A stretch of DNA of 64,000 nt from Ascaphus truei. Lineage: Eukaryota > Chordata > Amphibia > Anura > Ascaphidae. Positions within the stretch are counted from its first letter, which is position 1. Each line of letters opens with the position of its first letter. Below the pieces are notes generated by a model. It was not told the DNA's origin and made no database searches. It saw nothing but the letters and a program-made list of their open reading frames with translations. The stretch lies in NCBI GenBank assembly GCA_036426205.1, contig WSYH01000212.1:1-64000 (forward strand), read 5' to 3'. Position numbers and translations under genes: made by a program. This document shows positions 34,316 through 43,734 of the stretch, in pieces.

Positions 34316-34565
34316 ACCAACCAATTAGATTGTAAGCACTTCGGAGCAGGGACTCCTTTTCCTAATTGTTACTTTTATGTCTGAAGCACTTCTCCCGTTA
34401 CTACTGTGAAGCGCTATGTATATACTACTGTAGATAGCGCTATCAAAAAAGACATACAGTACATACAGTACATGTGTTATTTGTATTATATGTTATTTAT
34501 TCGATTGTCACTTGTATTACTGCTGTGAATCGCTATGTACATTAATAGCGCTATATAAATGTGAA
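34316..34565 (+). pseudogene. L2 3' end, continuation of the split copy
   Basis: Starts with the 16 bp also present at 25301-25316, then the L2 3' UTR (ttgtaagcacttcggagcag, gtgaagcgctatgta, aaaaaagacatacag). A second, overlapping L2 tail (ctgtgaatcgctatgtacat, gcgctatataaat) follows at 34470-34560. From 34566 to 34720 nothing is recognised. Confidence 0.8.
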
Positions 34566-34720
34566 ATCTTATTTTTCTTCCAACAGTGCGCAAGGCATTC
34601 AGAATCAGCAACAGCAGAAGAATCAACACACCACTCGGGTAACAGTTAACAGAGAAATAATGTACAGTAAGTTAAAATCAAGTTTTGTTCCACCAGTAGT
34701 GCAGGTGTTCATGAATATAG

Positions 34721-35783
34721 TGTAACACCTTCCGCCCCCCCTATCGCAGATGGGGACCATGTGGGGAAATACACTTGGGTTACCGGGTGTGGTGCGTTAC
34801 CCGATAGGCTCACAGAAGACCTGAACATCCACCACTGGGAGCCTGGGGTTACCTGATTCGTCATACACAGCGCCTCCACCTGTAAGGGTTCCCACCTGAG
34901 TGGGATGGTCCTCTTACAGGGACCACAATAATAAAACACGCACACAGTGTATGCTAATAACTGTGTACTATTGTAACTACTAATAATAACTTTGGTACCT
35001 GTACCACAAAGAATAATGCGTATACACACACACATGGACGTGCACCGGGTACACACATCAACATAGGTATTCCCCCAAAGTACCTTATGTTCAAACCCAC
35101 CCACATGTGTTGGAGATAGCGCTATCCCTGGACGTGTTGGTGCACTATTTATAGATACCTACCCGGGGCTCCAGCCCGCGGGTGCAGCTATACAACTGGA
35201 TTGGATCCACCTGATCCGACGTGATGTCCTCCTATGCGTGCGGTAAATTCCAGCGTGGATAATATCACCACAGCTCCGCACCATCTGTACCTTGACGGGG
35301 ATCTGCCTGCAGCCGGCAGGCCGCAGTCACTGCTTGGCGTGGCCTCCGAGATGATAGTCTCTATATAACTGAGGGGTCTGAGCCCAGACCCAGTAATCAG
35401 GCTGCGCTCCACTGAGTGGCTCCTAACTAAACCCAAACAGCTAAAGGGGCAGAATTACTCAAGTAGGGCCTGTCCCTCAAGCAACCACAAACTGGGGCAA
35501 TGGTAACTTTTATCTGGGGCCTCTGGGGTTAACTAGGCCTAGTGCCAGGGGCTACTGCTCCCTGCACACACACCCTAACTTATCCAGCTCCCAGCTCCAA
35601 CTGATACTCTTCAAAAACTGTCTTAACTGTCATCTCTCACAGCTTCAGTGGTTGCCTAGCAACATGTATCTGCAGCCTCTCTTAACTGTCCCTATTCAAA
35701 ACTGCCAGCGCAGGCTCCCTTGCACTGAAAAGGCCTTCATTGCAAATGCAGCCGCCCTATTGACTAAGCCGCAGCATGTGACA
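34721..35783 (-). mobile_element. Long LTR, about 1.06 kb
   Basis: Bounded by TGTAACACC at the left and ATGTGACA at the right. Read on the minus strand it starts TGTCACATGC and ends GGTGTTACA. A minus-strand TATA-like CTATAAATAG lies near 35150, which supports that orientation. About 50 bp of further sequence separates it from PLE-F. The partner LTR and internal region are absent, and no target duplication could be confirmed. Confidence 0.6.
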
Positions 35784-35832
35784 ATCCCCTGAGGGATACC
35801 AGGGCTATAATAGTTAAGTTAGATGTTAATAA

Positions 35833-36930
35833 TTTCTTTAGGAGAAAGCATCAGCTAAACTTTAACCTCACAATGGGTCAAAACAATTGCCTTAAAAAGT
35901 TGGCTGAAAATCCTAAGATCATAATGAAGAAAGCAGATAAAAGGGGAGCAGTGGTTTTGCAGAATTATGAACAATACAGATTAGAAGCTCATAGGCAGCT
36001 GGCGAAAGAGAACTGTTTCACTGAGTTGAACCGAGACCCCACTAAGGCATACTGTACCAGCAGGAGATTGGAATGATACTCCTATTAGGCTTAGGTAATC
36101 ATTAGCTCACAGAGGCAGAGATGGAATTTTTTACGATGACAAACCCTCGGTGTCCAGTTTTATATTTGCTGCCGAAGGTACATAGAAATCTACACAACCC
36201 ACCTGGCAGGCTGATAATTTCGGCAACTAATTCTGTAAACCAGCCCTTAGCTATATGTGTAGGTATGCTGCTGCAACCTATGGTTATTGAGGGCAGATCT
36301 TATATAAAAGACACATTTGATTTTCTAGACAAAATCAAATCATTATTATTGCAGGATAGAGAATTTCTTCTGGTGACCATGGATGTCACCAGTCTCTATA
36401 CCATTATAACTCATGATGATGGGCTGAATGTTGTAAGAGAAAGATTGGAAAGTAAACACACAGAACACCCACATGTGGATTTCATCATGGTTTTATTGCA
36501 CTTTATTTTGCATAACAACTACTTCAGGTTTGAGGATAAGTTTTATTTGCAGACACAGGAACGGCCATGGGAAGGAATGTGGTACCCTCTTATGCCAACT
36601 TATAGATGTCAGACTTTGAAGAACAGTTCATTTTAAACACCACATACTATATTAAAATGATCTATTACTGTCGGTATATTAAGTACCTGTTTTTTTTTAA
36701 AGGGTGGGTACAAATGAGGCACATGTTGCATTTTTTTACATATTTGGAACAATTTCCCACACCAGTCCGCTTTACTAAGAACTGGAACAGAACCCAAATT
36801 TTATTTTTGGTTGTACTGATTACATACGATGGGTATCAACTACACACAGACCTTACCGTAAGCCCACAAATAGCAATACTACACTTCATGCATCCATCTT
36901 TCAACCTGAGTCACCTAAAAACATGTTACC
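35833..36930 (+). pseudogene. PLE-F polyprotein remnant, N-terminal and RT part
   Basis: LAENPKIIMKKADKRGAVVL at 35900-35965 is the conserved block ahead of RT. LYLLPKVHRNLHNPPGRLII (36160-36220), TMDVTSLYTIITHDDGL (36378-36426) and NNYFRFEDKFYLQT are RT motifs. The GTAMGTSFAPSYANL region survives only as a frameshifted relic near 36560-36600, and the active-site region is degraded. It is cut by a solo LTR at 36931. Family-wise it is distinct from PLE-C/D and from PLE-G/H. Confidence 0.88.
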
Positions 36931-37286
36931 TGTGACGGTAATGGTAAATAAGGCTGCCGTTAATAATGGTTAAGTCGGCCATTACCCCTACCTGTCACTA
37001 ATACATTGGTATTGTATTATATGTGTTGCTGTGACAGGGAGAAACTGCAGTGTCCACTCCAGTGCTGGTAGGCACTGGGCAAGAAGAGAGAATAGGTGAT
37101 ATCTCTGCACGAAGGTCCCTGCAACTTGGTATGCAGGGTATCCCCCAGTTTCCCCAGTTGGGTATAGGGGATGTTTGTGTGTTTTGTATAGTTGTGGATA
37201 TGCTTTTCCAATAAATTAGTTGTATAAACTCTCGGGTTCTGTCTGGCGATATTGATCCCTGGTATTAGTCCTGGGCTCCCGTGACA
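36931..37286 (+). mobile_element. Solo LTR with near-perfect 5-bp duplication
   Basis: A 356-bp block starting TGTGACGGTA and ending CCCGTGACA, flanked by TTACC and ATACC. Its removal rejoins PLE codons for N-M-L-P-F-S. AATAAA is present near 37210 in plus orientation. Gypsy-like LTR by size and ends. Confidence 0.82.
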
Positions 37287-37636
37287 ATACCATTCTCTCA
37301 GAAGATCAGGGCACCTAAGATAGTTAATAGGCCTGAAGGACTGGAACAGACTTTAACAGACATAAAAGTTAGGTTTCTATCACGCAGGCATAAACGGTCA
37401 AGTATAGAGAAAGCCTTTAAAAGAACAAAACACATTGGTTCACAGCAGGATGATTCAGACAGATTGACCTTTTCCAGTAAGTGTACTACTGCCAGTAGAT
37501 TTATAAAACCGAGTATATTCGCAGGCACTTGAGGGTTCTTCAGACAGAGGAGATATTGGTTCCAATATGCAAGAATGATCCTAGATTTGCTTATCAAAGG
37601 GATGAGAATCTCAAAGATATTCTCATCCACGCTGAT
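37287..37636 (+). pseudogene. PLE-F, region between RT and linker
   Basis: Encodes in broken frames the RT thumb-like stretch (RFLSRRHKRSSIEKAFKR) and the RDENLKDIL-type stretch before the linker. Cut at 37636 by a second solo LTR. Confidence 0.75.
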
Positions 37637-38812
37637 TGTCAAGGGAGAGGGGGTTTGGCCCAGGATTAAAGGGGTTACACCCCATTTGGCCAACCCCTGC
37701 TCTCACCTGGGAAGCAAGGGGTTAACTGGACTGTGGTCCAGTAATGTGTTTTTACCTTGCTTCAGCATCCTAATGTATATTCCCCTGTAAAAATGTATTG
37801 TTTCTGTTCCAGTGTTTGCACCAACACATACACTGGGATTGATGCGGGAGGCTTAAGGGGTTAATGAGCTACAGTTTAGGAAAATACAAATATGTGTGAT
37901 GTCTTTTCAGAAATATCTGGGCTTCAAAAGGCTTGATTGAAGTTGGGTGTGAAAAGTACAGAGGGGGTTTAGTGTACAGTATGTTAATACCTAATTGGCA
38001 GGCCAAGGGTATATTGCTGGTAGAGACAGCTTGGACCCAGGTATGGAGCATTGGGTGTGAAATATAGCACCTGTGACAAATGTTCTCTACACACGAGGCC
38101 CAGCTTCAAAGGATTTCTTGACAAGGGGTTATGGGGCCAGAGGTGCGGTTACACAATAAGATATCAGAATGAGTGACCTGATTAAATATAAGAATATTAT
38201 GAGATGTCCTCGGCTGAACGTGCTAAAAGCTACATGTGTGTATTCGTGGGACTGATTCTCACATAAGGATTACATACACATGATGTCTAGCAGGTACTAA
38301 GAGACAGATATTAATATCTCTCTTAATTTTAGTATTACACGGTAATATTTAGTCTTATTGGGAGCGTCATGCATGCCGGAATGTATTAATATGACTCGCG
38401 TGCCAGTAAGTACACTGAACTGAAGTTATGAAGTTATTTAGATAGGAAAAGCAGTTTTTAAACGTCCTTGGGTGGGAGGAGTTTTACTCTGGGGAAGACT
38501 GTCAACCTCACCACTGATTTATGATAGGGGCTGGGTTTAGGTTGTGTTCAATGGGAAATAATTGTATATAAATAAGGCTCAGCCTATGGCTATTGTCTTT
38601 GTGATTTTCAAGATTGCTGTATGAACTGCCAGTCCAGATTTGACTGTTTCATCATTCCATCTTAAGTAAGTGTCTATATTTTGTCTGCTATTTGTATATC
38701 TCGTGTGTTCACCTTTTTCAAGGAATAATCATATTTTATCATATCTAAGCCTCGTTCAGTTCAACCCAGGTATTTTGGTGTAAATTATATATTGTCATAA
38801 GTTATCGTGACA
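37637..38812 (+). mobile_element. Solo LTR, 1176 bp, duplication CTGAT
   Basis: Starts TGTCAAGGGA and ends TATCGTGACA, with CTGAT at 37632-37636 and 38813-38817. A TATA-like TATATAAATAAGG near 38563 supports plus orientation. No internal coding region remains. It is inserted in PLE-F. Confidence 0.87.
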
Positions 38813-38962
38813 CTGATATAAAAGAGCATTATTTTTTACCACATTTTTTGAGTGATCCGAAACCTGGGTGTCATAGGTGCTTCAACTGTTCCGTTTGCAA
38901 TAGTTTGACTACCGGAAATTAATTCTGTCACCATAGAAGTGGTCAGAAATTTAGAATAAAAA
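38813..38962 (+). pseudogene. PLE-F Cys linker
   Basis: Resumes the PLE frame after the LTR: GCHRCFNCSVCNSL at about 38865-38910 is the Cys linker (CxxCxxCxxC type), and GQKFRIKS follows at 38940-38962, where another insertion begins. Confidence 0.75.
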
Positions 38963-39390
38963 GTAGAATTATCCCCTCTCCCCCTCCCTTCCCTAACTCT
39001 CTCTTTTTTTATGTATCCCCGCGCCCTCCCCCCGCCCCTTACGTTTGAATGTTTTACTTTCTGTATACTTCTGCTTGAAAACGAAATAAAAATCTTTAAA
39101 AAAAAAAAAAAATTACTTGCACAACTACAGTACTTCTCCGCCAAGCTTAATCTACAGCTTAACCTCATTTTTCCTCACCTATTTTCTTTCGCCGCCGAGA
39201 TTGGCCATGCGCCAGCCGCATCTCACGGCCGCACGCAGCCGTTTCTCCAATCAGCGCCTAATGGCGCTGAACAATAGAAGCGCCTGCAGCGGCGAAAGAA
39301 AAAAAAAAGCCCTCATCTGAATGGGGTTTTAAATTACCCGCGGTGGCGGCCGCTTTAGACTCAGGGAGGCCGCCACTGTACATATGTACA
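38963..39390 (+). mobile_element. Poly-A retroinsert and GC-rich repeat inside PLE-F
   Basis: 38963-39115 is pyrimidine-rich and then ends gaaataaaaatcttt followed by a 15-nt A run, as in the 3' end of an L1-type LINE or its derivative. 39116-39390 is a CpG-rich block (ccgccgagattggccatgcg, ggtggcggccgctttagac) of unknown family. Together they split the PLE nuclease domain from its linker. Confidence 0.6.
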
Positions 39391-40440
39391 GTAGTATACA
39401 TCATGATATACCCTTGTGGTTTGTTATATGTAGGTAAGACTAGACGGGTGCTTAAAACTAGATTTATCGAACATAGAAGCAAAATTAACCACAAAGCAGA
39501 AGACACAGCATTAATTTCCCATTGTACTGAATTCAAACATACAGTAGCATCATGCTTATGATTATTGAGCAAATACAAAAGGCGATTGCAGGTGCTGATA
39601 AGGATACGACTTTATTACATTGAGAAACTTATTGGATGTACACATTGGACAAAGTATGCCCCAGAGGCCTAAATGATTTTATATAATTCAATTGGCTTCT
39701 AACAAATAGATTAATAAGAGCAGAATGTGAACAGTCATGCACTTTATCTTCAGGCTCTATAGTGGCTGCTTCTGTTGCTGATTTTCATCTCAGCCTATAT
39801 ATTTGACAAACAAGGTCAGTAACAAATACCTTTATATCTTACATCTGAGAGACTAAAATATATTGTTATATCATATATTAGAGATAATCAAAGACTTTTG
39901 ACAATACTTCCGTTTAAAATTTATTCTTCATTCTATCTGAACTTTTTATTTCACTTGGGAGCACTGCACACCATTGGGGATGTTCATGGGGATGTCCCAC
40001 TGATCTTGTCTATTTTTCCTTATACTGTATGTCGCAATGCTATATGAAAGAGCCCACGGACCTCCAGGCTGCAGAGCTGAATGCAGACACAGCAAACCCA
40101 TTGAGAGTAGTGACGTTAGGACAGACGAACTCCCGTGGGATTTACGGATCGGGAGCGGACCAATCGGGGATAAAAATGGAGGCCATGATGACGTCATCTG
40201 AACTGGAGCATGGACGTGCCCACTCATGCAGCCATTGGAACGCGGAAGCATGGGACCATCTTGAGCTTGATCAGCTTGGGACACCTGGTGCTCATTTTCA
40301 CGTATTCCATGACTTTGGGGTTATAAGTATATGACTGTTGGATTAAGGGTATGATATTCACTTGACAAAGGTCACGCTGATGGTCGAAACATTGTGTCGC
40401 TAATAAATAAATTCATATTTTATTACAAATCTGCAGTGCC
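39391..40440 (+). pseudogene. PLE-F GIY-YIG domain and 3' region
   Basis: VVYIMIYPCGLLYVGKTRRV followed by LKTRFIEHRS (39397-39480) is the GIY-YIG core with its Arg and Glu. The frame decays after 39560. The 3' region contains a CpG block at 40140-40250 and a hammerhead-like motif at about 40358-40402, followed by AT-rich DNA. Confidence 0.82.
40358..40402 (+). ncRNA. Divergent hammerhead-like motif of PLE-F
   Basis: Core UUGACAA plus A, stem II GGUC/GGUC using two G-U pairs, GAAACA-UUG-UGU and C at the cleavage position. Stem I is weak. It shares the paired C3U/G8A change with the motifs at 974 and 52008. Confidence 0.4.
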
Positions 40441-40554
40441 TTGCTTCATCTTCCTTCTACTTATCCTGGTTTATCCTGGCAGATATTCCCTGAGCCAGGT
40501 GCACTGGTAACTCTATGTATTGAGCTTATAACATTTTTTTGGAGTGCAGCATAC

Positions 40555-40600
40555 TACATTTACTTGCTATATAAATAAAGACATACATACATACATACAA
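40555..40600 (+). repeat. LINE/SINE-type tail with (ATAC)n
   Basis: tatataaataaagacatac followed by four atac units matches the L2 3' end. Only this tail is present, perhaps from an L2-mobilised SINE. Confidence 0.65.
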
Positions 40601-42039
40601 ATCCGTTGCAAAGTGCCCAAAACGTGTGTAGTGTACTGTTTGGACTCTCTTTTATAGATGGAAAAATGTTTCAAACTTCGAGCCAGCACATTTTCACACA
40701 ATCCTTTTTATTTCTTTGCAATGCCGCAAAAGTTTGTTCGAACATTTTGTTATTAAAAAAATGTTCAAAAGAATGCCCCTAAGGTACACTTTGAAGAATG
40801 TAAAAGACTCTCTAAACTCTTTCCCTATCTTTCTCTCAATATTTTTGAGTAACGGTGCAAGAAACTTTGTAAGTTAGAGGTACTGAATTTTTTAGGACAC
40901 ATTCATGAAAAGTTGAACTTGTGAAGAAATGCCATTTTCATAGTGGATACAAACTTTGCTAAATGTTTGCCTACTGTATCTCTGCTCTCCACTGTTTCTA
41001 TATATTCTGGTGTTAATAGGAATAGAAGTAAAATCTGCAAAAAACATTGTTCATTGATCTATTAAAATGTTTGAAGCTTTTGTCACCAGAAGAATATTAA
41101 TTGTGATGTGCAACAAATAGAACTAGTCCAGTACAACTATTGTAAAACAGCAGTGAAAATCCTCTTGCATACTGTAACACTCTTTAAATTCTTCAAAAGT
41201 TCAGGGGAGCGCCAGCGTTCACGTCACCGTCATGAAAGAAAATAACAGAAACAGCATGGTGTAGTACAATTTCAACCCGATTGGATACTATATAAGTGAA
41301 AGATATTCCACTCACACTTTCCTCCTTTTCATTAAAGCAGTACAGAGACACTCCTCTCTCTGAATGGAGCAATGGATAAGGAACTCCACATGCATAAACC
41401 CCTTTGTTAATCTTTTCTTTCTATCCGTGGTTGGTATACCCAGGAAATAATGAAAAATACTAATTGCGTAATATATCTCAAAATGTATTACAATAACAAT
41501 AAAAGCATATAGATGTGCACTCACATTCAGTACATATTGGCAATTCGTGATAAGAAATCCCGACTGTTATTCCACCTATTCGCCGGTACACACACTGTGA
41601 GGCTCACTTCCGCGTCTCGGCTCACATCCACGTCACTTCCAGCTGAGTGAAGTTGAGGGCAGAAAGGCTGTGTAGAGAGATCTCCGGCTGCCAGGACTCC
41701 GCGTCACGAATGTGCAATGGATGAACATGTACTGAATGTACCAAAAATACCAAATTAAATCAAACCAAGCACCAAAAGAAACACAAAAATTAAATTAACA
41801 AAACACCAAAAAACAGAAATTAAATAAGCAAACACAAAAAAAGAATTAAAACACCAAAAATAACCTGAAATAAAAAACAAAACACCAAAAATATACAAAA
41901 TTTAAAAAAAATCAATAAAAAAACACAAGAAAATACAGAGCAATGAACAAAAATACTTATACAAGAAATGAAAACAAGCATTTGCCAAAAAAATGCATTG
42001 CTTGTCATTGTATTTACCTACTGCTGCGGCAGCTTTTAT
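40601..42039. other. Noncoding interval, possible PLE end, A-rich tract
   Basis: 40601-41280 shows nothing. 41290-41720 resembles the GC-rich leader seen next to other PLE ends (tcacttccgcgtctcggctc), but without a ribozyme motif, so this is tentative. 41735-41945 is an A-rich tract with recurring caccaaaa and acacaaaa units. Confidence 0.4.
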
Positions 42040-42275
42040 TCTTACAAATCACCGGCTTTTACCTGGCATGTTCCTGGAATGCCACGCTGTTCACCTGGAG
42101 CATGCCGGGCTCCTTTTGCCTTCCCAGCCAGGCGCATGCCCGGCTGACGTGCGGTTGATGTGTTAATTGATAATGGTTCAGGATTTACTAGGCTGCAATG
42201 CTTCGCATGTCCGCCAGATGGCATAAATTCATGACTTGTAATGCGCCGAATCAGTAATGTGTCGGCTTGCAGGTG
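42040..42275. mobile_element. Partial copy 3 of the mariner MITE
   Basis: The interior matches the elements at 14.0 and 63.4 kb: cctggcatgttcctggaatg, gccttcccagcc, ggctgcaatgcttcgc, ccagatggcataaattcatga. The outer ends differ, ending gtgtcggcttgcag on the right, and no TA-flanked terminus was found. It is a diverged or truncated copy lying just upstream of the forkhead-like exon. Confidence 0.65.
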
Positions 42276-42370
42276 TTTCGTTTAAAAAAGATACTGTACC
42301 ACAGTGTGCCATTGTAACTTGGCCTTGGCCTTGAGACTGAAGGAAGAGTTGCAAAAATGTATCAATTTAG

Positions 42371-43048
42371 GTTTTTCATATTAAAGAAAGACAAAGACCA
42401 GTTTCAGTTTGTGTTACACTATTCTCCAGAGACCCACCCGCCATAAGTGTTCAAGTGCAGCCTGCTTTCCAAAAACCTGACAGAAGTTACGCGTATTTGA
42501 TATGGGCCGCAATTAATGCAACAGAGGATAAGATGGCAACAGTTGCTCAAATTTATCAGTATTTTATCGAAAAATATGACTTTTACAATTTTTCGCCAAC
42601 TCCTCATACGTGGAAGCGTGCAGTAAGGAAAAGGTTATGTAGTGACCCCTGTTTTCACCGTATTGAGCTCCAATTTGTTGGAGGGTATTGGTGTGTATCA
42701 CTGGGTTTTTCCCGTATCTATGATCATGGAGGCAGCAAAACGCAAAGGGTCGTGTTAAAACCAAGTAAGAAGCGACAGTCGCTGCCAAGCACTGCACCAG
42801 GACCAGCATCAGCACCAGCACCGGCTTCCAATGACGGTCCCACTGTCAGTGACAACCCTGAGCCTGAGGCTGAGCTGGATTTGGCATGCAGTTTTGATGA
42901 AGCTTGCAATTACTTAAGCGATTTCCAGCCTCACCTGCTGACTACAGATGGACTAGTCCCGCTGCCAACTATCGACGTGAATGATGAAGAAATCTGGACT
43001 GGCAGTGGACCGGCGCCGGCGCAAGCTGAATGGGAAATTCAATGGTGA
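42371..43048 (+). CDS. Forkhead-domain-like protein, exon
   Basis: The frame is open from 42371 to the TGA at 43046-43048. No clear ATG opens it, so it is probably an internal or last coding exon; a splice acceptor candidate (ttctccag) ends at 42429. From 42473 it reads KPDRSYAYLIWAAIN, then KMATVAQIYQYFIEKYDFY, TWKRAVRKRL and CFHRIELQFVGGYWCVS. This follows the forkhead (winged-helix) consensus KPPYSY-LI--AI, T-L--IY-FI---F-FY, W---VRHNLS, CF-K, G-YW. The DNA-reading helix has R-K-R-L-C where most family members have R-H-N-L-S. After the domain come a Pro/Ala-rich stretch and an acidic tail. It is likely a nuclear DNA-binding protein, with targets unknown. A donor GTGAGT at 43045 and acceptor at 43151 bracket a 107-nt intron, and splicing still yields an immediate TGA. 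It could be a host gene, retrogene or transposon-borne gene. Confidence 0.7.
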   Translation, partial: VFHIKERQRPVSVCVTLFSRDPPAISVQVQPAFQKPDRSYAYLIWAAINATEDKMATVAQIYQYFIEKYDFYNFSPTPHTWKRAVRKRLCSDPCFHRIELQFVGGYWCVSLGFSRIYDHGGSKTQRVVLKPSKKRQSLPSTAPGPASAPAPASNDGPTVSDNPEPEAELDLACSFDEACNYLSDFQPHLLTTDGLVPLPTIDVNDEEIWTGSGPAPAQAEWEIQW

Positions 43049-43151
43049 GTACTATCTTGTTGCCGTATTATTTTGGTGGGGCTGGCTGGGTACTTCTTTA
43101 GGGGGCTGACCATTACTGTACATTAAAACTTTTATTTTTGTTTTTCCTTAG
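43045..43151 (+). other. Probable intron of the forkhead-like gene
   Basis: Starts GTGAGTAC and ends tttttccttag after a pyrimidine-rich run. It is 107 nt long. It falls within the last codon, so the protein end is the same spliced or unspliced (TGA both ways). Confidence 0.6.
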
Positions 43152-43260
43152 AAAAGAAAACGGCTAATGGGGGGATTTCGATGGATAATATTGTACTGTA
43201 TGCTGATGTTTTCCGGCCATACAGTATACTGTGTAATAAACCCAAATAAATAAAACTATG
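43152..43260 (+). other. 3' UTR and poly-A signals of the forkhead-like gene
   Basis: Short 3' exon with AATAAA at about 43235 and further aaataaa repeats before 43260. Supports a transcribed unit in plus orientation. Confidence 0.5.
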
Positions 43261-43333
43261 CATTTATTCTACATGTTCAGTATCGTTTCATTTTGTGTCG
43301 TCCACAGTATACTGTACAGTGGTATACAGTGCC

Positions 43334-43639
43334 TAACATCTATGGGCAAAAAGAATTTTATTCCTAGGTGCCCTTGAACAGAAGTTCCCACGCCAATTGC
43401 CCGTGAACTTGACCGCGGCCCTAAGTAGTTCCCACGCCAATTGCGCAAATATAATGTAAAATAACCCGTTCTGTGGGTCTGAGCGGGTTGAAATTTACCT
43501 GGTCCTCATGCGGGAGGACCCTTGCCATAGTGGCAAAATATCAGCCTTGCACGACCCCCGGAACCGGAGGTACCAAAAGACAGTTTAAAAGCACATTACC
43601 AAAGTGGCTTTTTTTCTGCCATTGACTTGCATGGCAGAA
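43334..43639 (-). repeat. Module Q, copy 1 (reverse orientation)
   Basis: Contains cctaacatct, ttcccacgccaattgc, cccgttctgtgggtctgagc, cctcatgcgggaggaccctt and aaagtggctttttttctgcc. It matches 46.0-46.64 kb in reverse complement and 52.95-53.6 kb directly. It is joined abruptly at both ends, to forkhead-gene 3' flank on the left and to the unknown gene on the right. No coding capacity. Confidence 0.8.
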
Positions 43640-43734
43640 ATAGCTAACCAGCATTGGATAATCAGCATTCGGTGTCCGCTCCTGTACATCTCACTTAATA
43701 TCGCACTTTGAGATCCTTGAAATATTTTTAACAG

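Noticed and set aside
34709..35436. Minus-strand frames of 131 and 82 codons
   Set aside because: They lie within the LTR and have no gag, pol or env features.
38836..39320. Frames spanning the poly-A insert and GC-rich block
   Set aside because: They cross several element junctions and include the A-run; no shared protein content.
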